Assembly: GCF_900187425.1 (NCBI RefSeq)
Contig: NZ_FYDJ01000032.1
Coordinates: 1 to 49,050, forward strand
Source: Pseudomonas sp. Irchel s3h14
GTDB taxonomy: Bacteria > Pseudomonadota > Gammaproteobacteria > Pseudomonadales > Pseudomonadaceae
Length of the DNA stretch: 49,050 nt
Direction of reading: 5' to 3'
Positions 42,943-49,050 of the stretch are shown here, one piece after another (position 1 is the stretch's first letter; each line of letters starts with the position of its first letter). The notes beneath the pieces were generated by a model. The model was given only the letters and a program-made list of their open reading frames with translations, did no database searches and was not told where the DNA came from. The position numbers were made by a program, and so were the translations under genes.

Positions 42943-44667
42943 GTGGAGCTTTTATCTGGCGGTGAGATGCTCGTCCGCTTTTTGCGTGACGAAGGCGTCA
43001 AATATATCTACGGGTACCCGGGTGGTGCTCTTCTTCATGTCTACGATGCCCTGTTCAAAGAACCGGAAGTGACCCACATCCTGGTTCGTCACGAACAAGC
43101 GGCTACCCATATGGCTGACGGCTATGCCCGTGCCACCGGTAAAGCCGGCGTGGTACTGGTGACTTCCGGTCCTGGCGCAACCAATGCCATCACTGGTATC
43201 GCCACTGCCTACATGGACTCTATTCCGATGGTGGTCATTTCCGGCCAGGTGCCTAGCAACATGGTAGGCACCGATGCGTTCCAGGAAACCGACATGATCG
43301 GTATCTCCCGGCCGATCGTGAAGCACAGCTTCATGATCAAGCACGCGTCGGAAATCCCGGAAGTCATGAAGAAAGCGTTCTACCTGGCGCAATCCGGTCG
43401 TCCGGGCCCGGTCGTTGTCGATATCCCGAAAGACATGACCAACCCTGCCGAGAAGTTCGAATACATCTTCCCGAAAAAAGCCAAGCTGCGTTCCTACAGC
43501 CCGGCCGTTCGCGGTCACTCCGGGCAAATCCGCAAGGCGGCAGAAATGCTCCTGGCGGCCAAGCGTCCTGTGATGTACGCAGGCGGCGGCGTGATTCTCG
43601 GTGGTGGCTCCGCGCCGCTGACCGAATTGGCGAAGATGCTCAACCTGCCAGTGACCAATACCCTGATGGGTCTGGGTGCCTACCCTGGCACCGACCGTCA
43701 GTTCATCGGCATGCTCGGCATGCATGGCAGCTACACCGCTAACCTGGCGATGCACCATGCCGACGTGATCCTTGCAGTCGGCGCTCGTTTCGACGATCGC
43801 GTGATCAACGGCCCGGCCAAGTTCTGCCCGAATGCCAAGATCATTCACATCGACATCGACCCGGCTTCGATTTCCAAGACCATCAAGGCAGACGTGCCTA
43901 TCGTCGGTCCGGTCGAGAGTGTCCTGACCGAGATGGTCGCGATCCTCAAGGAAATCGGCGAGACCCCGAACAAGGAGTCCGTTGCCAGCTGGTGGAAGCA
44001 AGTTGATGAGTGGCGCGGTGACCGCGGCCTGTTCCCTTACGACAAGGGTGACGGCAGCGTCATCAAGCCGCAGACCGTGATCGAAACCCTGTGCGAAGTC
44101 ACCAAGGGCGATGCCTTTGTGGCCTCCGACGTGGGCCAGCACCAAATGTTTGCGGCGCAGTACTACACGTTCAACAAGCCGAACCGCTGGATCAACTCCG
44201 GTGGCCTGGGCACCATGGGCTTCGGTTTTCCGGCGGCCATGGGCATCAAGCTGAGCTTCCCGGATGACGACGTCGTCTGCGTGACGGGCGAAGGCAGTAT
44301 CCAGATGAACATTCAGGAACTGTCCACCTGTCTGCAATATGGCTTGCCGGTGAAAATCGTCATCCTGAACAACGGCGTTTTGGGTATGGTTCGCCAGTGG
44401 CAAGACATGAGTTACGGAAGCCGTCACTCGCACTCCTATATGGAATCGCTGCCTGACTTCGTCAAGCTGGCTGAGGCCTATGGTCACGTAGGCGTGCGCA
44501 TCACCGACTCGAAAGATTTGAAGTCGAAGATGGAGGAAGCGTTCGCCATGAAGGATCGCTTGGTGGTGTTGGACATTTCGGTCGACACCAGCGAGCACGT
44601 CTACCCGATGCAGATCAAAGACGGCTCCATGCGCGATATGTGGCTGAGCAAGACGGAGCGTACATAA
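42943..44667 (+). CDS. ilvI: Acetolactate synthase, large catalytic subunit
   Basis: First common enzyme of branched-chain amino acid synthesis, using ThDP, FAD and Mg. The protein has 574 residues from the GTG start of the form MELLSGGEMLVRFL, with GAGGTG upstream. A GTG three codons earlier (42934) is possible. Visible motifs are IYGYPGGALLHVYDAL, the catalytic Glu in VRHEQAATHMADGYARATG, FAD-binding regions around 210-340 and the ThDP-binding GEGSIQMNIQELSTCLQYGLPVKIVILNN. It heads the ilvI-ilvH-ilvC operon and also supplies ketoisovalerate for panB. Confidence 0.96.
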   Translation: MELLSGGEMLVRFLRDEGVKYIYGYPGGALLHVYDALFKEPEVTHILVRHEQAATHMADGYARATGKAGVVLVTSGPGATNAITGIATAYMDSIPMVVISGQVPSNMVGTDAFQETDMIGISRPIVKHSFMIKHASEIPEVMKKAFYLAQSGRPGPVVVDIPKDMTNPAEKFEYIFPKKAKLRSYSPAVRGHSGQIRKAAEMLLAAKRPVMYAGGGVILGGGSAPLTELAKMLNLPVTNTLMGLGAYPGTDRQFIGMLGMHGSYTANLAMHHADVILAVGARFDDRVINGPAKFCPNAKIIHIDIDPASISKTIKADVPIVGPVESVLTEMVAILKEIGETPNKESVASWWKQVDEWRGDRGLFPYDKGDGSVIKPQTVIETLCEVTKGDAFVASDVGQHQMFAAQYYTFNKPNRWINSGGLGTMGFGFPAAMGIKLSFPDDDVVCVTGEGSIQMNIQELSTCLQYGLPVKIVILNNGVLGMVRQWQDMSYGSRHSHSYMESLPDFVKLAEAYGHVGVRITDSKDLKSKMEEAFAMKDRLVVLDISVDTSEHVYPMQIKDGSMRDMWLSKTERT

Positions 44668-44669
44668 TC

Positions 44670-45161
44670 ATGCGGCACATTATTTCCTTGCTTCTGGAAA
44701 ACGAACCGGGCGCTCTGTCTCGTGTAGTCGGCCTGTTCTCGCAGCGCAACTACAACATCGAAAGCCTGACCGTGGCACCTACCGAAGACCCGACCCTGTC
44801 GCGTCTGACGCTGACCACGGTTGGCCACGATGAAGTGATCGAGCAGATCACCAAGAACCTGAACAAGCTGATCGAAGTGGTCAAGCTGGTCGACCTGTCG
44901 GAGAGTGCTCACATCGAGCGCGAACTGATGCTGGTCAAGGTCAAGGCCACCGGTGCCCAGCGCGCCGAGATCAAACGCACTACCGATATTTATCGTGGGC
45001 AGATCGTTGACGTCAGCGCTAGCGTGTATACCGTTCAATTGACCGGTACCAGCGACAAGCTCGACAGCTTCATTCAGTCCATTGGCACCGCCTCGATTCT
45101 GGAAACCGTCCGCAGCGGCGTAACCGGTATTGCCCGCGGCGACAAAGTACTCAGCATCTAA
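44670..45161 (+). CDS. ilvH: Acetolactate synthase, small regulatory subunit
   Basis: Binds branched-chain amino acids (typically valine) and activates and regulates IlvI. The protein has 163 residues, starting MRHIISLLLENEPGALSRVVGLFSQRNYNIESLTVAPTEDPTLSRLT, the classical ACT domain. A second C-terminal ACT-like domain covers about 85-160 (KATGAQRAEIKRTTDIYRGQIVDVSASVYTVQLTG). The ATG at 44670 sits two bases after the ilvI stop. The earlier in-frame start at 44640 would overlap ilvI extensively. Confidence 0.97.
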   Translation: MRHIISLLLENEPGALSRVVGLFSQRNYNIESLTVAPTEDPTLSRLTLTTVGHDEVIEQITKNLNKLIEVVKLVDLSESAHIERELMLVKVKATGAQRAEIKRTTDIYRGQIVDVSASVYTVQLTGTSDKLDSFIQSIGTASILETVRSGVTGIARGDKVLSI

Positions 45162-45209
45162 ACCAAATTAGCGAATGGCCTGAACGGCCTGGATATATAG
45201 GGGAATTTC

Positions 45210-46226
45210 ATGAAAGTTTATTACGAAAAAGACTGCGACCTGTCGATCATCCAGGGCAAGAAAGTTGCCATCATCGGTTACGGTTCCCAGGGCCACGCTC
45301 AAGCGTGCAACCTGAAAGACTCCGGCGTTGACGTTACTGTTGGCCTGCGTAAAGGTTCGGCGACTGTTGCCAAAGCCGAAGCTCACGGCCTGAAAGTGAC
45401 CGACGTTGCTTCCGCTGTTGCGGCTGCCGACCTGGTCATGATCCTGACCCCGGACGAGTTCCAGTCTGCTCTGTACAAGAACGAAATCGAGCCGAACATC
45501 AAGAAAGGCGCCACCCTGGCCTTCTCCCACGGCTTCGCGATCCACTACAACCAGGTTGTTCCGCGCGCTGACCTCGACGTGATCATGATCGCGCCGAAAG
45601 CTCCGGGCCACACCGTGCGTTCCGAGTTCGTCAAAGGCGGCGGTATTCCTGACCTGATCGCTATCTACCAGGATGCTTCCGGCAACGCCAAAAACGTTGC
45701 ACTGTCCTACGCCGCTGGCGTTGGTGGCGGTCGTACCGGCATCATCGAAACCACCTTCAAGGATGAAACTGAAACCGACCTGTTCGGCGAACAAGCCGTT
45801 CTGTGCGGCGGTACCGTTGAGCTGGTTAAAGCCGGTTTCGAAACCCTGGTTGAAGCTGGCTACGCGCCGGAAATGGCCTACTTCGAATGCCTGCATGAAC
45901 TGAAACTGATCGTTGACCTCATGTACGAAGGCGGTATCGCCAACATGAACTACTCGATCTCCAACAACGCTGAATACGGCGAGTACGTGACCGGTCCGGA
46001 AGTGATCAACGCCGAATCCCGTCAGGCCATGCGCAACGCCCTGAAACGTATTCAGGACGGCGAATACGCCAAGATGTTTATCAGCGAAGGCGCTACCGGC
46101 TATCCTTCGATGACCGCCAAGCGTCGTAACAACGCCGCTCACGGTATCGAAATCATCGGCGAGCAACTGCGCTCCATGATGCCGTGGATCGGTGCCAACA
46201 AGATCGTCGACAAAGCTAAAAACTAA
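45210..46226 (+). CDS. ilvC: Ketol-acid reductoisomerase, class I
   Basis: Converts acetolactate and acetohydroxybutyrate to dihydroxy acids using NADPH and Mg. The protein has 338 residues, the short class I length. The Rossmann motif GYGSQGHAQACNLKDSGVDVTVGLR is near the N-terminus. HGFAIHYNQVVPRADLDVIMIAPKAPGHTVRSEF and the metal-binding TETDLFGEQAVLCGG are also diagnostic. The gene lies 48 bases after ilvH and ends at a strong terminator. Codon choice is highly biased, consistent with high expression. Confidence 0.98.
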   Translation: MKVYYEKDCDLSIIQGKKVAIIGYGSQGHAQACNLKDSGVDVTVGLRKGSATVAKAEAHGLKVTDVASAVAAADLVMILTPDEFQSALYKNEIEPNIKKGATLAFSHGFAIHYNQVVPRADLDVIMIAPKAPGHTVRSEFVKGGGIPDLIAIYQDASGNAKNVALSYAAGVGGGRTGIIETTFKDETETDLFGEQAVLCGGTVELVKAGFETLVEAGYAPEMAYFECLHELKLIVDLMYEGGIANMNYSISNNAEYGEYVTGPEVINAESRQAMRNALKRIQDGEYAKMFISEGATGYPSMTAKRRNNAAHGIEIIGEQLRSMMPWIGANKIVDKAKN

Positions 46227-46242
46227 GTCGCGCACTTGTACG

Positions 46243-46269
46243 AAAAACGCGGCCTAGGCCGCGTTTTTT
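46243..46269 (+). terminator. Rho-independent terminator of the ilvIHC operon
   Basis: A perfect palindrome AAAAACGCGGCC-TA-GGCCGCGTTTTT at 46243-46268, ending in a U run. It lies 17 bases after the ilvC stop. Confidence 0.95.
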
Positions 46270-46370
46270 CGTTTGGGTGGCTGGTTCTGGTATAAAGCTG
46301 CATCGTTTGCGGCCGAACCGTCGTCCCAGACACCTGTCCAAACTTTCCACCCCGTTGCAAGGTAATGTCC

Positions 46371-47225
46371 ATGAGCGAACGTCCCGAAGAGCCAAACCAG
46401 GCTTCTGACGCCGAAAGCCTGCTGCCCATCGATGAACACATCGAGGAAGGGCATGACGCTGAAGGTCGTAAAGTCCGGCATCGTGGTATCTATCTTCTGC
46501 CGAATCTGTTTACCACTGCGAATCTGTTCGCCGGGTTTTATTCCATCATCAACTCGATGAGTGCCCAGAGCGCTCTGAGTGCCGGTGATTCGATTGGTGC
46601 GAGCAAGTATTTTGCTTTTGCAGCGATCGCGATTTTTGTCGCGATGGTGCTCGACGGCCTCGATGGTCGCGTTGCCCGTATGACCAATACCCAGAGCGCC
46701 TTCGGTGCCGAGTACGACTCGCTGTCCGACATGGTCGCCTTTGGTGTTGCGCCGGCATTGTTGGCATTCGGTTGGGCCTTGGGCGACATGGGTAAGGTCG
46801 GCTGGATGGTTGCCTTCATTTATGTGGCCGGTGCAGCGTTGCGTCTGGCGCGTTTCAATACCCAGGTCGGCACTGCGGACAAGCGCTACTTCATCGGTCT
46901 GGCCAGTCCGGCTGCTGCCGGTGTGGTTGCAGGCATTGTCTGGGCGTTCAGTGATTACGGCATTCAGGGCTCGAAGATGTCCTTCCTGGTTGCGCTGATG
47001 GTCGCTGCCGCCGGCATGTTGATGGTCAGCAACATCAAGTACAACAGCTTCAAGGAGCTGGATCTGAAGGGGCGTGTACCTTTCGTAGCCATCCTCGCTG
47101 TAGTGTTGGTGTTTGCCGTAGTGTTCAGTGATCCACCGCGCATCCTGCTGCTGGTTTTCCTCGCTTATGCAGCCTCTGGCCCGGTTCAATATCTGTTACG
47201 TCTTCGTCGGCACAAAAAGGCTTAG
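46371..47225 (+). CDS. pssA: CDP-diacylglycerol-serine O-phosphatidyltransferase
   Basis: Makes phosphatidylserine, precursor of phosphatidylethanolamine. A protein of about 284 residues of the CDP-alcohol phosphatidyltransferase family (type II PS synthase). The signature D-G-x2-A-R-x8-G-x3-D-x3-D is present in DGRVARMTNTQSAFGAEYDSLSD. About seven or eight membrane helices follow a hydrophilic N-terminal tail of about 40 residues. The ATG at 46371 is chosen because AAGG lies 8 bases upstream. The in-frame ATG at 46365 has only 2 bases of spacing. It has its own upstream region after the ilvC terminator. Confidence 0.93.
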   Translation: MSERPEEPNQASDAESLLPIDEHIEEGHDAEGRKVRHRGIYLLPNLFTTANLFAGFYSIINSMSAQSALSAGDSIGASKYFAFAAIAIFVAMVLDGLDGRVARMTNTQSAFGAEYDSLSDMVAFGVAPALLAFGWALGDMGKVGWMVAFIYVAGAALRLARFNTQVGTADKRYFIGLASPAAAGVVAGIVWAFSDYGIQGSKMSFLVALMVAAAGMLMVSNIKYNSFKELDLKGRVPFVAILAVVLVFAVVFSDPPRILLLVFLAYAASGPVQYLLRLRRHKKA

Positions 47226-47283
47226 CTTCCCTCATACTCCGCAGTCTATTGGTGCATCTGTTCTCCAATGCTGCGGAGTTGCC

Positions 47284-48297
47284 ATGCTGATCAAAGTCTC
47301 CAAAGCGTCTGACTGCCATGAGTCGGACGTCACGCCTGAATCCTTCTATCTATCTCGCCGCAACGTACTCGGTGCCGCTGTCGCCGGCTTGGCCGTGAGC
47401 AGCTTGCCGCGTTGGGGCAGTGCTGCCGATGCTGCGCGTTATGCGGATGTCGAGCCTGGCAAGGCGCCTTCCTGGTTTGCCGAAAAACTGCCTGCTACCA
47501 AATGGGGGGCGGTCAACGTCAAGGATGAGGCGATCACGCCATTCAAGGATGCGACCCATTACAACAACTTCTACGAGTTCGGCACCGATAAAGGTGATCC
47601 AGCCGCCAACGCCGGCGCGCTGAAAACAGAACCTTGGAGTGTGGTGGTGGACGGGGAGGTGGGCAAGCCGGGACGGTACGCACTGGAAGACTTCATGAAG
47701 CCTTATCAGTTGGAGGAGCGCATCTACCGTCTTCGCTGTGTAGAGGCCTGGTCGATGGTGATTCCATGGATCGGATTTCCCATCTCGGCCTTGCTCAAGG
47801 AAGTCGAGCCGACGTCCAAAGCCAAATTCATTCGCTTCGAAACCCTGGAAGATCCCAAGAGCATGCCCGGGCAGCGTTCCGGTTTTTCCTTGATTGACTG
47901 GCCGTATGTAGAAGGGCTGCGCCTGGATGAGGCGATGAACCCGTTGGCGATTCTTGCCGTGGGTATGTACGGGCGGGAGTTGCCGAATCAGAACGGCGCG
48001 CCTCTGCGGTTGGTGGTTCCGTGGAAATACGGCTTCAAGAGTATCAAATCCATCGTGCGGATCAGTCTGGTGAGTGAGCAACCGAAAACCACCTGGCAGA
48101 GCATTGCCTCGGATGAGTATGGTTTTTATGCGAACGTGAATCCTGCGGTCGACCACCCACGTTGGACTCAGGCGCGTGAGCGGCGTTTGCCGAGCGGGCT
48201 GTTCAAGCCCAATGTGCGGGATACGCAGATGTTCAATGGCTACTCGGATGAAGTCGCCTCTCTATATACAGGGCTCGATTTGCGGAAGAACTACTGA
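47284..48297 (+). CDS. msrP: Periplasmic methionine-sulfoxide reductase MsrP (catalytic, molybdenum)
   Basis: Repairs methionine sulfoxide in envelope proteins. The protein has 337 residues. A Tat signal (SRRNVLGAAVAGLAVSSLP) directs export of the folded molybdoprotein. The Mo-ligating cysteine is in YRLRCVEAWSMVIPWIGF, and HATHYNNFYEFG-like DATHYNNFYEFGTDKGDPA is the family N-terminal stretch. A GGAGTTGCC stretch precedes the ATG at 47284. The longer frame from 47128 overlaps pssA and is rejected. Its stop overlaps the msrQ start (TGATG). Confidence 0.95.
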   Translation: MLIKVSKASDCHESDVTPESFYLSRRNVLGAAVAGLAVSSLPRWGSAADAARYADVEPGKAPSWFAEKLPATKWGAVNVKDEAITPFKDATHYNNFYEFGTDKGDPAANAGALKTEPWSVVVDGEVGKPGRYALEDFMKPYQLEERIYRLRCVEAWSMVIPWIGFPISALLKEVEPTSKAKFIRFETLEDPKSMPGQRSGFSLIDWPYVEGLRLDEAMNPLAILAVGMYGRELPNQNGAPLRLVVPWKYGFKSIKSIVRISLVSEQPKTTWQSIASDEYGFYANVNPAVDHPRWTQARERRLPSGLFKPNVRDTQMFNGYSDEVASLYTGLDLRKNY

Positions 48298-48917
48298 TGC
48301 GATTTCCGTTTTGGCGAATTGGCGTCTTTATCGCTGCGGCGGTCTGGCCGCTGCTTTGGTTGTATCAGGCCTGGGAGGATGTGCTGGGGCCTGATCCGGG
48401 CAAGGTGCTGGTTGACCGGTTGGGGTTGGGGACGCTTGTCTTGCTACTCATTACTTTAAGCATGACACCTGTGCAGAAGCTTACCGGTTGGGCGGGGTGG
48501 GTTGCTGTCCGGCGGCAACTGGGTTTGTGGTGCTTCGCTTATGTGGTTTTGCATTTGAGTGGGTATACGGCGTTCATCCTCGGCTTTGATTGGTCGCAGT
48601 TGGGTGTCGAGTTGCGCAAACGGCCGTACATTATTGTCGGGGCGCTGGGGTTTCTCTGTTTATTGGCCTTGGCGGTGACCTCAAATCGCTATAGTCAGCG
48701 GCGTTTGGGGTCTCGCTGGAAGAAATTGCATCGTCTTGCCTATGTGGTTCTCGGGCTTGGATTGCTCCATATGTTGTGGATCGTGCGTGCTGATCTAAAG
48801 GAGTGGGCGGTTTACGCCTCTATAGGTGCATTGCTATTAGTGTTGCGACTACCCCCTGTAACCCGGCGAATCCCACGATTAATAGCCAAAAAAACACCTT
48901 CTGCACGAAAAGCGTAA
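48297..48917 (+). CDS. msrQ: MsrQ, haem b membrane subunit of the MsrPQ system
   Basis: Transfers electrons from the quinone pool (and reported flavin donors) to periplasmic MsrP. The protein has 206 residues of the ferric-reductase-like transmembrane family, with about six helices. Haem-ligating histidines are likely in CFAYVVLHLSGY and in KKLHRLAYVVLGLGLLHMLWIV. RRQLGLWCFAYV is the typical second-helix entry. The start overlaps msrP by one base. The C-terminus is basic (RRIPRLIAKKTPSARKA). Confidence 0.95.
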   Translation: MRFPFWRIGVFIAAAVWPLLWLYQAWEDVLGPDPGKVLVDRLGLGTLVLLLITLSMTPVQKLTGWAGWVAVRRQLGLWCFAYVVLHLSGYTAFILGFDWSQLGVELRKRPYIIVGALGFLCLLALAVTSNRYSQRRLGSRWKKLHRLAYVVLGLGLLHMLWIVRADLKEWAVYASIGALLLVLRLPPVTRRIPRLIAKKTPSARKA

Positions 48918-48999
48918 TTAAGGGTTGACGGCAGATTCTGGAAGTCTATAATTCGCCCCACTTCCGGCGCAGTCGAAACGGAAAACTCCTTGGTAAACA

Positions 49000-49050
49000 A
49001 TGAGTTACGCAGTTTTCGACAGCGAGTTGCTTCAGGTCATCGAAGCCCAG
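49000..49050 (+). CDS. Start of an unidentified gene cut by the window edge
   Basis: Seventeen codons beginning MSYAVFDSELLQVIEAQ run open to the edge. Third-position GC is about 70 per cent, consistent with coding in this genome, against about 30 per cent in the competing frame that starts at TTG 48992. No strong RBS is seen. I do not recognise the product. Confidence 0.35.
   Translation, partial: MSYAVFDSELLQVIEAQ

Noticed and set aside
42952..44598. 548-codon minus-strand open frame
   Set aside because: Antisense to ilvI. The translation is a typical reverse-strand artefact.

Overview
The window reads as chromosomal core genome of a fluorescent Pseudomonas, most likely the P. fluorescens group. 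The basis is the coding style (high GC at third codon positions), the gene order and gene sets, and abundant REP-type inverted repeats. I infer this from recalled gene order and could not run a database search. No phage, integrase, transposase, CRISPR array, rRNA or tRNA gene is visible.

Layout. 1-417: GC-rich, hairpin-bearing, repeat-like intergenic DNA. 418-6631: a CbiM-like membrane protein and a small conserved protein, then on the minus strand pilB-pilC-pilD-coaE-yacG, and pilA divergent from pilB with a sigma-54 type promoter. 6949-12126: a BON-domain protein, a large AsmA-like (DUF748) protein coupled to a small DUF2845 protein, and an RlmI-like methyltransferase. 12138-19328 (minus): an MpaB-like oxygenase, acsA, pgi, panD, panC and panB. 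19693-28666 (minus): folK, pcnB, the small RNA crcZ, cbrB, cbrA, the tiny gene cbrX, gluQ and dksA. 28999-30884: an aminotransferase and sfsA. 31253-34909: a Fur-type site and the haem uptake genes phuTUVW. 34931-35943 (minus): the iron-responsive sRNA prrF and cbpA. 35959-38469 (minus): three less characterised genes. 38588-41998: mrcB, lpoP and a YqcC-family gene. 42943-48917: ilvI-ilvH-ilvC, pssA and msrP-msrQ. A new reading frame opens at the right edge.

How the parts work together. Two global post-transcriptional regulators are encoded here as non-coding RNAs. CbrA/CbrB with sigma-54 drives crcZ, whose six A-rich clusters would titrate Hfq/Crc. A matching A-rich motif sits beside the acsA ribosome binding site in the same window. 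Fur controls prrF, and probably phuTUVW, linking iron sparing to haem import. The other clusters are housekeeping: pantothenate/CoA (panBCD, coaE), branched-chain amino acids (ilvIHC), peptidoglycan (mrcB with lpoP), type IV pili (pilABCD) and periplasmic methionine sulfoxide repair (msrPQ).

The best candidates for a second look are the RNA genes and their control sites, the short cbrX gene overlapping cbrA, the structured ilvI leader, the fused phosphotransferase/P-loop kinase, and eight REP doublets of at least three sequence types. I did not find a convincing new multi-gene system.
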